Shown: positions 1 to 10,621 of the stretch, in pieces | Layout: each line of letters begins with the position of its first letter | Position numbering within the stretch: the stretch's first letter is position 1 | Source: Coptis chinensis | Lineage: Eukaryota > Streptophyta > Magnoliopsida > Ranunculales > Ranunculaceae | Reading direction: 5' to 3' | Length of the DNA: 64,000 nucleotides | Assembly: GCA_015680905.1 (NCBI GenBank) | Contig: CM027378.1 | Span: 53,779,501 to 53,843,500 of the forward strand | Translations under genes and position numbers: made by a program | The notes under the pieces: model-generated | Seen by the model: the letters and a program-made list of their open reading frames with translations, nothing else | What the model was told of the DNA's origin: nothing | The model's database searches: none

Positions 1-560
1 AACCTTTGAAAATGGAGTTTGGTACTAGTAATACTACTACATATACCTTTTTCTATTAAAAGTAGTAATGAAATATAAAGTAGTATTGTCTATATATCCA
101 AATTTCCAATCCTGTACTTTTTTATTTGGGGAATCTATTCATCCCATTACAACAATAATAGCTAATATTCTATAATAGGAGTACCAAATAGAGATTCTCA
201 TTCGTTATTGTCATTACTGTCACTTCCACTACCACTCTCACTATCAGTAGGAGGATCAAAACTGGCACGAATTCGGCAACCAATGACGGTGAGGGTGAGG
301 GTGAGGGGAGATACACCGCAAACCACCGGGCGAGAAATTTGATGTCCGGGTCGAGAGAGGGCGGTCCTCCTCTACAAGTTCATATTTTGAACTTATATTT
401 TCCTTTATTCTCTCCAAATATCATTTTACAAAGAGTCTAACTTCATACTTTCATTTGTATTCAAGACCTATGTGAGAGACAATCTCACTAAAAGTGAAGA
501 AGAGGGTGTTGAAGGTATATATAGTAGTATTACTAGTACCAAACTCCATTTACAAAGGTT
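1..560. mobile_element. Non-autonomous inverted-repeat element (MITE), left end at window edge
   Basis: Bases 1-48 and the reverse complement of 513-560 match over about 48 bases with two or three differences (both begin AACCTTTG, then TGGAGTTTGGTACTAG). The 460 bases between hold no coding potential. This is the layout of a small DNA transposon with long terminal inverted repeats. The left end coincides with the window edge, so the repeat may extend further and the target duplication cannot be tested. Superfamily not assigned; a Mutator-like origin is possible. Confidence 0.75.
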
Positions 561-561
561 T

Positions 562-1055
562 TTTCAGTGGCTTTATTTTTCAGTGAAGTGGAGGACTTTT
601 TGTGTTTGTTTTTCTACTTTTGATGATTTCATCTAAATTAAACACTAATCCCAAATGTTGTAGTGAGAGTTTAAAGTACAATATCCATGTTGCAATATGA
701 TATTAAACAAACCATGCATGAGTTTCAGGACCCATTTCCTTTATAATACATTTCTTCATTGCTTCTCAGAGTACATCCAAGCTCCACTTACAAACTCTAG
801 GCTCGGTAACTTTAGATCCTTCTATTAGTGTGATTATCTTTGTATGCTCACACAACCAATACTGCAATTTTAAACAAAAGTTTTAGCAAATGGATTGTAT
901 TAGATATAGAATTCATTTGCAAAACAAAACCTACCAAAAGTGCAACCACATAACCAAAAACCGTTGAAAGCTTCTTCATTTTATGTCTTATCTAATCCAT
1001 AAACTCCGTATGGATTACTTTTGGCCACAAGATTCTTCTCATCCCATTCAAATCT
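562..1055. other. Non-coding AT-rich stretch
   Basis: No open frame, RNA gene or repeat pair recognised. It lies between the inverted-repeat element and the Ulp1-type fragment, and may be decayed flank of the latter. Confidence 0.5.
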
Positions 1056-1355
1056 TCAATATGTGGAACAAATGACCACTTGATTCTTGTTGGATTTGGA
1101 AAGAATATTATCGAAGTCAAGTATAGGGATATCAACCTCACAAAATCGTCTTCCATCTATCCCAATTTTCTTCATAACACTTGTAATCACATTCTTTACT
1201 TCTAAGAATTTGATTTCGGACACTCCTCCAAAGTAAGTCTTCATAAAATCAGATTTATTGCTCTCTACTATACCTCGTGGATACAACACCACATTTTCCC
1301 CTTCCAAGGGCAACCCGAAAGTCCGTGAAACATCTTTCTGGGTAAATTTAACCAT
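1056..1355 (-). pseudogene. Fragment resembling the N-terminal region of plant Ulp1-type transposon proteins
   Basis: A 99-residue minus-strand frame starts MVKFTQKDVSRTFGLPLEG and continues with NVVLYPRG. The F-T-x-x-D-V-x-x-x-x-G-L-P-L pattern is typical of the region upstream of the SUMO-protease-like (Ulp1) domain in many plant proteins spread by Mutator-like elements. No catalytic His/Asp/Cys region follows, so at most a short exon remains. The flanks are full of stops. Assignment rests on one motif from memory. It could instead be an unrelated host exon. Confidence 0.35.
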
Positions 1356-2400
1356 CTCCTCCCGAGAATGTGCTCAAAACTGACCAAACATCAATGTTTG
1401 ATTTTGTTGTAGACTTAAGATTCGACCTATTTTCAAAGAAGACACTAAACGTACTTTTTTTTTCCCGACACTAAACAGACTTGTGAATGGTGTATCTATC
1501 ATTTTTTTCCATATGCACATCCGTTATGTCTTCTCTAATTGAATTCATGAGATCAACCATTGACTTCATATTTGACGACCTATAACTCAAATCCCCACTT
1601 TTTGCCTAATTTTGTTTTAACCTGAAAGAAAATGAATGATTTAGTACTAGTTCTTCATATAGCTTGTTTTAACCAATTTTCACTACAACATGAATGTTTG
1701 TTTCATTGCTTTTTTGACTGCAACATAGTGGAAAACCACCATCAAACCTCAAACAAACATCACTAATTAAACCCCTCATGGTCATTTACCCAGTGTTGCT
1801 TTTTCACTCATGTTGCATTCAACCCAAACACTCATGTTGCAGTGGCAAGTGACAGTGCAAATCAACCCAACACTATTTTTCGACAATAAATTCGAAGCAA
1901 AAATCATATTGCAATGGAAAACAACATGTAAAATCAATTTTTTCATAAAATGAAATCCATAGTATATTTGATGCAACACGTGCTAATGTTGATGTGAATA
2001 CATTCAACATGTTTTAACCAATTTATTTTCCAATTTTTCATAAAATGAAAACCCTGGTATATCAAAATTGTGAAACTATTAATGAAATTTGGTTTTTAAC
2101 CTTTTTGCCGCCTGATTGTCCTTTTTTTAAAATAAATTTTGTGTTTGCTTGCACAAGATTGCTTGAATCGTTGTTTTTCTTCTTCATTACGGGTCTTCAT
2201 TTTGAAATTTGGGGAACTAGTGTTATTTTTTTTCGATATAATTGTTTTTGGAAAATATGTTTTCGATCTTTTTGTCTAATTTAGATTTCTGTTTGAAGGA
2301 CAAATTTGTAATTTTACCAATAAATGGACTGGGTGGGCTTTTGACATAATTACAAAAGTCTGTTTTTTATCCGTTATTAAATTGGAATATTGGGCTTCAA
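1356..2400. other. Non-coding AT-rich stretch
   Basis: Only short chance frames. Repeated CAACATG and TGCAATGG-like words around 1680-1980 suggest old repeat debris, but no element could be bounded. Confidence 0.45.
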
Positions 2401-2418
2401 GCTCAATCTCTGGAAATC

Positions 2419-2439
2419 TATATATATATATATATATAC
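2419..2439. repeat. (TA)n microsatellite
   Basis: About ten TA units directly upstream of a region that looks like promoter and leader sequence. Confidence 0.9.
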
Positions 2440-2781
2440 AATAGCAGTCCAAGAGCTCTCTAAGGCGGCTATCCACGTCACCAAGGGTATTACGAAAAAA
2501 GAGGAGAGGAAAATGAAAGTTTACGTAGACCCCGAAAAGTTAAACACATAAATCCAAAAAAAAACAATTCGTCGCATAAAAAAACCCTTTCTTCCCCGTC
2601 GAAAACCTTCGTCACTTCTAAAAAGAATGATCGGTTCTTCCCAAAAATGTCAAAACAAATTAACCCGTGCAAAAACCTAAAAACTAAAAAACCCGTTGTC
2701 AAACCACAAATATTGATCACAGCTTGAAGAAGAGATCCTATGTTTCATATGTTGTTGGGAGTTGTTGACGCTATTGGATAA

Positions 2782-2835
2782 ATGTCGGTTCTGTTTGCTC
2801 GAGTTACAGGGACACTTCCCACCATTAGTCCCCCG
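2782..2835 (+). other. Possible first coding exon (18 codons) with splice donor
   Basis: An ATG at 2782 opens 18 codons (MSVLFARVTGTLPTISPP) that end exactly at a GTATGT donor. Upstream, 2450-2780 is A/C-rich and looks like a 5' leader. A second exon-like piece, 3168-3230, has a TTTCAG acceptor before it and GTAAGT after it. The product is not recognised. It might be the 5' end of a broken plus-strand gene, but the frame is too short to be sure. Confidence 0.2.
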
Positions 2836-3465
2836 GTATGTTCTATAACTTAATAATGTAGTTTATTCTCTTAGATTGTTTATGCATCTAGCCTAAGTAC
2901 TAATATAAGGTATACTACATCTTTTACAAGTAGTAGCTTAAAATCGAATCAAGGTTTCTTCATTCTCTTTAAACTGTTATTACGAACTACAAGTAAAGAG
3001 AGAGTCCCCAGGGAATTCTGAATAATAATAAAAAACATAAAAATAGAATAAGGTCATATTTTACTAATTTGTAATGTTTAAAGAAAGGAAATTAAGCTGT
3101 GTCAAGTATGCGCCCAGGCCATTTAACTTTTTAATTAGTCTCTTTCAAATTTTAAAATTTCTTTCAGGCGCAATAATGGAAATTTGGAATAACGGATGTA
3201 CAAGAGCGTCATACTTGAATCACTATGAAGATTGTAAGTCTTTTAGTAAGATGTTCTTAGTAGGTTTTTGAGTACGACATTGTTACACTGTTTACACCTT
3301 GGATTTAGGTAGGCAGAGTCTAATAATTTTATGACAGTGTTTCATACACACACAGGGCTTGCTACGTCGACATACAAAAATGACATACGCATTCCAAAAG
3401 CAGATTTGCACATGAACTAAGGGCTGATTTTTGGTAGAGATGATTTTTACCTACCATGGATATTA

Positions 3466-3612
3466 TCTCCACAAAAAATCAGCTCAATTGGATATATCTA
3501 GTCTTGTAAAAAAGGTGTTCAAATTCTAGACCGTCAGATAAATTTTTAACTTGGATTGAACTTTTGGTAGGGTTTGACATGTTCAAAGGAGCCGATTTTT
3601 TGTGGAGATGGT
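3466..3612. repeat. Short inverted repeat
   Basis: ATCTCCACAAAAAATCAGCT near 3467 is matched on the other strand by AGCCGATTTTTTGTGGAGAT near 3592. A third, looser copy of the motif lies at 3422-3445. It could fold into a hairpin of about 145 bases and probably belongs to a small inverted-repeat element with unclear borders. Confidence 0.5.
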
Positions 3613-3779
3613 CTCCATGTTGTGGAGATCACATTGTTGGAGTTATCCCTCACATGAGGATGAGGAAGAAGCTGGATGAACAGGTACTGTTCGTCTGAAG
3701 AAGTTAGAGCGCCGCCTCCGACTTAACTTAACTTGATCAAATCAAAGTACCATGCCTTGCCGTGAAAAAAGATTTAGTT

Positions 3780-4270
3780 TTTTCACGATAGGTGTTTTAC
3801 TGGAATTTGAGTTTGAGGAAAATAAGAGAGCGCACCCGCGCTCATGCCTAAACTTGTCAATTTCTATTTCTACAGTAACCGCGAAATTGTAAGTTTAGTA
3901 TAAAAACAGAAGTTAGGTTTTGGAAAATCAAGTCTTGAATAGAAACCCAATTTTGAGAGAAAACTCTTGCAAAGAGAAAAGCTTGTAAGGAGAGAGGAGT
4001 GATCTAGTAAGGTGGAGAGATTTTTTGAGGAGTGATTGTAATCTTCCTTCCTATACTTATAAAAGGATTAGCTCTTGTGGAAGTATGCATCATTGGCCGA
4101 ACCACATTACATCTTGTGTTGTCGTATGCTTTACTTTTTTTGCATTATTATTACTTGTTTGTGATAGTTGTTGATTGCTTGGAAGGTTGGGGTTGTTGTT
4201 GGTTGTAGTGAAAGTTTAGATTTTTTTTGTCTGGAGTAGTAGTTTGTCCAATTGCAAGTTATCTTAGTGG
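3780..4270 (+). mobile_element. Ty1/copia-type LTR remnant (fossil)
   Basis: The stretch has the flavour of a copia long terminal repeat: a GCGCACCCGCGCTC block near 3828, a T-rich leader, then GGCCGAACCACATTACATCTTGTGTTG near 4096, a phrase shared by many plant copia LTR ends. A weak initiator-tRNA-like primer site may follow near 4280. No internal coding region follows. Treated as an old degraded copy; borders are approximate. Confidence 0.4.
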
Positions 4271-4323
4271 GGATCAATTGGTATCGTTGTCCCCAGGTAG
4301 GTAGGTAGGTAGGATTGCGTATG

Positions 4324-4325
<2 letters not shown>

Positions 4326-4366
<41 letters not shown>
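4326..4366. repeat. (TA)n microsatellite
   Basis: Roughly twenty TA units in a row, preceded by four GTAG units at 4297-4312. Confidence 0.95.
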
Positions 4367-4369
<3 letters not shown>

Positions 4370-4371
<2 letters not shown>

Positions 4372-5700
4372 GTCGAGCTTTTAGAGTTTCTTGATTCTTA
4401 TATATAACTATTATGATGCATTAGTATGTAGGATTATCCATGATTCGTAATTGTTACGTTGTTAGCCATTTGATTGCTTGATAAGAGCAATATGTGGTAT
4501 ATCGCGTATATTCCCACTTGCTCAGTCTCCCTTGAACAGTTCTTTATATGTTTTTCCCCTACTCCAGTAGGTCCTCCAAATGATCTCCAATAGGTCAATT
4601 TTAGATACAAGTAGTAGGTTCGATATAGTTCTAAGATTGATATATACATTTACAATCACATAACCTGTTAGGTAACTCATCTATACATCAAGAAGTCAAC
4701 TTGACCAATGAAGACTTCAGGGGTTTTAATGTGGCAAAGGTAGCTATCTCCCAGTTTTATGTGAATCACAAATGAAGAATTTCATTCATTTACATTTTAA
4801 ATAAGCATCTTTATTTCCAAGAATTTAGTCATTCTTAACTTTTAAGTAGTAGTAATTTATATTTTTTGTGAAATTATTTGCACTATACATAAATTTTGTT
4901 CATGTAATACTTATTCGTAAATCGTAAGTGAATGTTGTATTCATGATTGGTCCGAGGATAAATTTCTAGCTATGTAGCTGTAATGAGTACAATAATAAAG
5001 CATGTGGCTACATTTTCCTACTAAACTAGAACTGAGTCATGTCATAGTAACCTTAAACTTAGTGGAATCATTTTCTTCCTTTGTACACCAAGTTCATTGT
5101 AACCTTAGTAGAATCATTTTCTTTATTTGTGAGGTGAAAACCCAAAACCCGGTAAAATCGATCAGCAAGTCAAACCTCAATTGATAGATCTAAATGGTTG
5201 TATTTCACTCAAGATCAGTAAGTCAAAACCCAAATGGTTGTACTTACTAAAGAACCATTAGGTAATAGGTGTGTTTTGACTATTACGCTTCGGCTTTACA
5301 ACTAAGAGATTTATAGACAAAACGTTCATGTAGTCTTCACAAATTAATGAATTATAAATCCTTCTAACCATTGAATCAATGAGTGTGGGTATGGAGTTAC
5401 TATTCTAAACTGTAGCAACTATGGCGTCACATAAATGGTGAGCTTCTGTTATTCTGTTGACTTTATATTTTTTTTTTCTGCACAAGACAAGGGGAATGGA
5501 AGCTTATCATAGGAAGTTAACTTATTATGTATCTGAATTTTGGCAAAGGAGCATGTTATGTTCGATGATTATTGTTTTAGGGGTTTTAAGATTTTGGCTG
5601 ATCACTAATTGTTAAAAGTAGATACTGCTTAGCAAGAGCTAGAGGAACTATATAGCATTAGGTTTTGATCATTATACAAAGTTGGCTCGACTTATATGCA
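4370..5700. other. Non-coding stretch upstream of the HSP90 fragment
   Basis: No coding homology seen. Three similar phrases (AGTAACCTTAAACTTAGTGGAATCATTTTC near 5045 and AACCTTAGTAGAATCATTTTC near 5101; AGTCAAACCTCAATTG near 5168 and AGTCAAAACCCAAATGG near 5221) show local duplication. Confidence 0.5.
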
Positions 5701-5703
5701 TCT

Positions 5704-6206
5704 ATGAAAAAAAGAGGATTTTATCAAGAGCTTGGGAACCATCGCAAAATCTAGAACTTCAGGTATAAAACTAATCGGTCCATATATCTATTTTTCTAAG
5801 TTAACCGAGTGTAAATTGACAATCTGCAATGTTTTTTTATATGATGCAGCCTTTGTCAAGAAAATGAAGACAAGACATGATCTCGACCTTATTGGACAAT
5901 GTGGTGTTGGATTTTATTCGGTATATTTGGTTGCTAACTATGTTGAAGTAATCATCAAGCATAACGATGACAAACAGTAGGACTTCTCTTCATTCAATTT
6001 TATGTGAAGTTTGTCTCGACTTCTTTTGTGGTTTCATATCAATGTTAACAATTACATTATCTTTTTTTGACCTTTAAAGCTGATAGATCATTTGCGATCT
6101 CTGAGGATTCATGGAACGAACCACTAGGCCGGACATGGAACTGAGATCAAGCTAGTTGCATCTCAGAGAAGAAGCTGGGGAATACTCGGAGGAGGATAAA
6201 TTGAAA
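5704..6206 (+). pseudogene. HSP90-7 (endoplasmin/GRP94) pseudogene fragment, three exons
   Basis: Three exon remnants match the ATP-binding N-terminal domain of the endoplasmic reticulum HSP90. Exon one (5704-5762) reads [18 protein letters not shown] and ends at a GT donor. Exon two (5850-5977, after a GCAG acceptor) reads [20 protein letters not shown], then [14 protein letters not shown]. The [11 protein letters not shown] loop is a hallmark of HSP90 ATPases. Exon three (6076-6206) keeps ADRSFAISEDSWNEPLGR, then shifts frame twice before EAGEYSEEDKLK and a GT donor. The intron positions are those of a gene, so this is not a processed copy. Everything upstream (signal peptide) and downstream (middle and C-terminal domains) is absent. 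Family match is strong; expression as chaperone is not possible. Confidence 0.88.
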
Positions 6207-6235
6207 GTGAGTCGCAGCTGACACATTTGTTGTCT

Positions 6236-6237
<2 letters not shown>

Positions 6238-6291
<54 letters not shown>
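6238..6291. repeat. (TA)n microsatellite
   Basis: About 27 TA units immediately after the third HSP90 exon remnant. Confidence 0.95.
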
Positions 6292-6293
<2 letters not shown>

Positions 6294-6671
6294 CATGTTA
6301 GGATTGTCTTTGGGTTTCTTCCATACAATGTTTATTGAAACTTTTGTGTTTTGTGTTTCATTTTTCCCCCTGTTTGGCTATGGGTTATGGTTTCTCTAAT
6401 GATATTTTCGTGTTAAAACATGCTTCAATCCCATCTGTTGCACTGCATCCATACATCATGGCAATGGTCATATGTGTTTTGGACTTTTGGTAAGCTTTTA
6501 TGGTTTTTGCACTAATAATTTCTTGCTAATTGATTTTCTCTCAACAACTAGATGCAATGTATTTGGCATTCTATAAAAATTTGGGAAGTTTTGATAATCA
6601 GTATCTTCTCATAAGTCGAACTGCATGGCGAAAACATAGTTGAAATGTATGGCAAATCGAATCTTATAATA

Positions 6672-6825
6672 CACTTGAAACACGAGCATAGGAGTTGGGT
6701 GCTGAAGTGAGCAGTTTCGTGCAAAAGTTTAGACTTTAGATGTTGAACTTCAAAAAGAAAAACAAAACCACCAGGATGCTTTGGCCACATGCAAAGAACT
6801 TGAGGAACAATTACAAGTTACAAAG
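6672..6825 (+). pseudogene. Filament-like plant protein (FPP) exon fragment
   Basis: The plus strand reads ELGAEVSSFVQKFRL, then after a one-base frame change LDVELQKEKQNHQDALATCK and ELEEQLQVTK, ending near a GT dinucleotide. This coiled-coil rhythm, and in particular the x-H-x-D-A-L-A-x-C-K-x-L-E-E-Q-L-Q phrase, is typical of plant filament-like proteins, long coiled-coil proteins of the nuclear envelope and cortex. Only about 50 residues remain. Another long coiled-coil protein cannot be excluded. It lies 0.5 kb after the HSP90 fragment on the same strand. Confidence 0.45.
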
Positions 6826-6839
6826 GTTAGAATAAACTT

Positions 6840-7446
6840 CTTTTAGTGAATTCCTATTAATCATCTGAGTCAATATTACTTGGCTTGCTTGGTTTCAGTC
6901 TTGGTACCTGAGGTCCTTTGGGTTCGAATGACTGTAATCTAATCTTGACTATTTGCTCTTTGTTGAGCTCTTTCATTTTTTGATTCTAACTTTGTCATGG
7001 TTCTAAATAACCGATTTTGTCGTCTTTCTGACAAAGCTCGGCTCTTTGAATGTAGTTTTGCTCATAGTGATTGAGAACTATATATATAGCTTCGTCCTTT
7101 TTCAATCTTAAACTTTCTTTTCCATGGGACTTATTTCAAGGTGCATAATTTGCAGCCTCACAAAGCTAAAAAGTCCTTGATTGAGAGACCTCTATTTAAG
7201 AAATAAGATTAGCCTTATAGGGTTTTAAGGAGATATGCTTAATTTATTAATGAACATGATTCTACAAGGTTACAATTCTATGAGTTAGTTCTACTCGCTT
7301 GAATCATCAAAACTCTGTTCAAGAGGTAGAAGAAATGTATTATTTACTTACCTGGCCGTTAAATGTTAATCATTCATGGGTCATGGATCGGTTGTGATTC
7401 GTAGATTTATTGAGCAAGTTTCCTTAAGTACCATCTTCGACCAGTA
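6840..7446. other. Non-coding stretch
   Basis: AT-rich, no homology recognised. It may be intron or flank belonging to the neighbouring gene fragments. Confidence 0.5.
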
Positions 7447-7830
7447 TTTTTTTTTTTTTTAAGTGGAAATTTTATTAATAATGATAATGAGTTTTACAAA
7501 TAATTAGGACAAGCGTGCAACAAGCTGCGCCGCAAGTCTTTTCTGAATGGCAAATCCTATCATCCTAAAAACAAACTCGTTAGAACCAACTGTCATTACG
7601 TTGCAGTCCATAACTTTCTGCATTCTCTTAAGGAGCTCAACAGACTGTTGTGCCAAGAAACCAAAAGTGTCAAAACTGAAAGGAATGAAACAATGTTGGT
7701 TAGCTCTACAAGCCTCCTCGTGTTTCTCAATTTTCCCTGCCGCTGCTCTATTAGCTGCTTCTCCCACCTCAAAGACTCCATTCCCAAGCCCTACCAACAA
7801 AGAGGCTCCAATTTTTTTTTTTTTTTTTAA
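7447..7830 (-). mobile_element. Poly(A)-tailed retroposed sequence with an auxilin-like plant repeat frame
   Basis: On the minus strand a frame (151 codons counted from 7959; the homologous part is roughly 7810-7504) reads KHEEACRANQHCFIPFSFDT, then FGFLAQQSVELLKRMQKVM and RMIGFAIQKRLAAQLVARLS before its stop at 7504. Related sentences (H-x-x-A-C-x-x-N-Q-H-x-F-I-P-F-x-F-D-T-F-G-F-L-A) occur many times in plant genomes, often labelled auxilin-like or as retroelement-associated. Downstream come AATAAAATTTCCACTT and a run of about 14 A (minus sense, 7461-7447). The 5' side has another homopolymer (7812-7830). Poly(A) plus a polyadenylation-like signal indicates LINE-mediated retroposition. No convincing target duplication was found. 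Function of the frame is unknown. Confidence 0.6.
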
Positions 7831-7831
7831 G

Positions 7832-8439
7832 ATTTTGATTGTTTGATTATTGCCTTTGATCAATTTCCTCATGCAAATCAGGACGATGTAGCAACTACTG
7901 CATAGGATGCAATCACCATCATACATGGACTGGACGATAGATAGCTTATGGTTGTTCATCAGAGGATAAAACTCAGGATGTATGTGGCATACAAGGCAGT
8001 CAAAGACAGCACTTTACACGTTCAATCTTAATGTCTATATACACTTACATTATATTGTTTATTAAGACAAGGCGAATAAACTGTCTTTTGTTGTCCACAG
8101 TCCATGTCCATTATTCCTTTTTGGGGATAATGTTTTATCTTAAGGATGCACAAAGTCGAGGACATACTATTGAATGTTCATATGTACGTGAAATTAAAAT
8201 TTAAGAAACGTAAGATCCTTTTTCTTTCTTTCTTCTTTTTTTTTTTCAATTTTTTTTTTTTTTATAATTTCAGGTCTACATTTATTTTTCTTTACATGAT
8301 GCTGCCCGATTAATTTCAGTTTATACATCTATCTTTTGGTCGACATAATGCAGGTTCAAGTATAACAGTCCCTAGGACTCTTGAGTTGGTTGCTCCACAG
8401 GTTATTCTTTGAACTCAATTTGGTGTTGTCAATGATTTT
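7832..8439. other. Non-coding stretch with T-runs
   Basis: No gene recognised. Poly(T) tracts at 8231-8264 may be the tail of another retroposed copy on the minus strand. Confidence 0.4.
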
Positions 8440-9648
8440 TAAGGCAACTGTTAAGGAAGGCATTGTAGTTGGTGGAGGGTGCACCCTATTGAGACTTGCA
8501 GCAAAGGTTGATGCTATCAGGGAAACTCTTGATAACGAGAAGCAAAAGGTATATGTCGATATATACTTCTTTTGGACTTGAATAACTTTAGTTTACTTTT
8601 TCTTTCTCTGTGAGGGAGTTATGCATTGTTTTGTTATATTACTTTGCACGGTGTTCATTATCATGGGCGGATGGTAGGTTGGGGGCACGGTGTTCATTAT
8701 TGCAAGCGGGTAGAGATGTTAGTGTTTGGGTCGCCCAGATCCATCTTCATTTCTTAGGCCTGAAACATGTTAGGCTTGTAGTAAGTAATATCTAAACTAT
8801 TGGGCTTATAACAGATTTTGAGCTTGGCTCTGTTGACTTTTTTTGTTTACTTTATGTTGTAACCTATTGGGATTTTTAACACCCCCTCCTCCCTCGATAG
8901 AATTCCTGGCTCCGCCCCTGCTACCCACTAAAGCTAATTGCCAAAAATGTTGGTGACAATGGAAGTGTGGTCATGGAGAGGGTAAGCATTTCACCGGGTT
9001 AATATATTTTATGTAAATTTTATCTAGGATGCATTGAGCTAAAGTTAGGTATTTTTTATCTTTTATCTTCTTTATTCAGGTTCTATGCAGCCACAACCCA
9101 AAGTATGGGTACAACGCTGCAATTGAAAAATACGAAGATTTAATGGCTATTGGAAATTATTGATCCTACCAAGGTAATTCTTTTGCAGTCTTGGTCAAAA
9201 ATGTAAATGATGGATTGGCATGTTGTCCTGGTTGATTTTCATATTGATATGTTTGTCCACAATGTGGAACTATATATGTTTTTGAGAACAAACTATTGTT
9301 TGTTGTGCACTATCAATTTCGTGTATTGTGCTACATTTTTATGATGGTTTTGTGGATATAACAATAGTTTTGACTGCGGCGTCTTCTGTTATTGATAATC
9401 ATGTGCTGCTTAGAACTTAACATGTTGCTTCTGTGGCTAGAATGTTCCTCACTTCAGATGTGGTAGTTGTTGACATCAAGGAGCTGAGTCTGTGCCGGTA
9501 GCAGTAAGAAACCACATGGATAACTCAGGTATGTACTGCTCATAGAAATTTGTGGCACTATTGTATGGGTTGTTTTTGGTTTTGGAGTGACTCTGACATT
9601 ATTTCTGCATTCAGGTTATGGTTGACAATAGGGCCATGGGGATGAAGG
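8440..9648 (+). pseudogene. Plastid chaperonin-60 beta pseudogene, C-terminal exons
   Basis: Exon remnants in gene order match the C-terminal equatorial domain of the Rubisco-binding chaperonin beta subunit. 8440-8548 reads [19 protein letters not shown] then [14 protein letters not shown] and ends at GT. 8922-8981 reads YPLKLIAKNVGDNGSVVMER. 9080-9173 reads NPKYGYNAAIEKYEDLMAIG with a frame change before DPTK. About 9399-9528 reads VASVARMFLTSDVVVVDIKE then loses frame, and 9616-9648 is the last trace. The E-G-I-V-x-G-G-G motif and the N-P-K-Y-G-Y-N-A segment are diagnostic. The first two exons are separated by a transposon-like insert (8664-8920), and the codons normally joining them are lost. 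Introns are retained, so this is a DNA-level copy. Non-functional. Confidence 0.88.
8664..8920. mobile_element. hAT-like non-autonomous element inside the chaperonin copy
   Basis: The right edge reads TGGCTCCGCCCCTG, whose reverse complement CAGGGGCGGAGCCAGGAATT is a common terminus of plant hAT-type elements. The left edge CATGGGCGGATGG is a poorer match. A 16-base phrase GCACGGTGTTCATTAT occurs at 8647 and again at 8687. No perfect 8-bp target duplication was seen, so the borders may have suffered deletion. It abuts the exon starting YPLKL. Confidence 0.5.
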
Positions 9649-9808
9649 TTGTCAATAATTTCTATCATTAACTATCAATGGTTATAAGGATACAACATCT
9701 TTATGATGCAAAAGCAAGAATGAACGCCCATTGTATCTTATGACACAATTTTTTGTTTATTGCACTATGTGCATTATTTCAGAAGGACCGGTCTTATTAT
9801 TAAGATAA

Positions 9809-9960
9809 TTGGCTTTTACAGTTTACACCATTATGTGATTACGTGGACATGATGGAAGTAGGATCTGCGCCCCCGCCCCCCCCCCCCCCTACCTAATTGG
9901 CTTTACAGGTACACCATTATATGATTACGTGGACATGATGGAAGTAGGATCTCCCCCCCC
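9809..9960. repeat. Tandem duplication, about 90-bp period, with poly(C) runs
   Basis: GGCTTTTACAG..ACACCATTATGTGATTACG and the following GTGGACATGATGGAAGTAGG occur twice, starting near 9809 and 9899. Each copy is followed by a C-run (9882-9890 region and 9953-9961). Confidence 0.85.
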
Positions 9961-10612
9961 CAAATATGTTAATCATTACTAATTGTCCTCCACTTTGTCT
10001 TTTTTGTGTGTAACGGACATTGGTATTTTTCATATTGATAATTTTGCCCCTATTTTAAATTTGTAAAAACCCCCCATTTTTAACATACGTCTTTGACCAT
10101 TAACCAACCTATTTCAAATTTGTAAATCAACCCCACATGACACGTGCCCAAAACAGTTTATTAGAGTTTCCACTTGGAATAAGCCCCTCAATTTCAAATA
10201 TAACCTCATTACCGCTTCAAGGCATTAGCAACAACCATTAATGGCGTTTTTGGAGCTTCCTCCATCATCTATCACAAATTTAGACCATTTTATAATGAAG
10301 AACAACATTAGATGTTTAGATCTACATCTCTTTATTGTTTTTTGAGAAATATCTTCAAATTATAGTAATTAAAAAAACTTTTCTAAAGAAGGAACATGAG
10401 GGAGAAGGAGTTGCTAAAGTTAGAGAAGTGACGAGAGGAGGTTGGTTAATGGTCAAAGACGTATGTTGAAAATGGGAGGGTTTTTACAAATTTGAAATAG
10501 GGGCAAAATTGTCAATATGGAAAATACCAACATCCGTTAGACACAAAAAAACACGGAATGAGAAGCAATCAATAATGATTTCCAAAATGGGTGATTAAGT
10601 CAAAAGGGGGGT
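9961..10612. mobile_element. Long-inverted-repeat (foldback/MITE) element
   Basis: The arm 9964-10115 and the reverse complement of 10438-10600 match closely: TAACGGA..TTGGTATTTT, CATATTGA.AATTTTGCCCC and ACGTCTTTGACCATTAACCA are in both, giving an arm of about 150 bases with roughly 5-10 per cent difference by eye. The 320-base centre has no coding capacity. The right flank is interrupted by the hAT-like element at 10622, which therefore inserted at or just outside this element's border. Mutator-like or generic foldback; superfamily not fixed. Confidence 0.75.
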
Positions 10613-10621
10613 ATACTTTTG

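Noticed and set aside
2490-2720. 76-codon minus-strand frame
   Set aside because: It overlaps a leader-like A/C-rich stretch on the other strand and has no recognisable domain.
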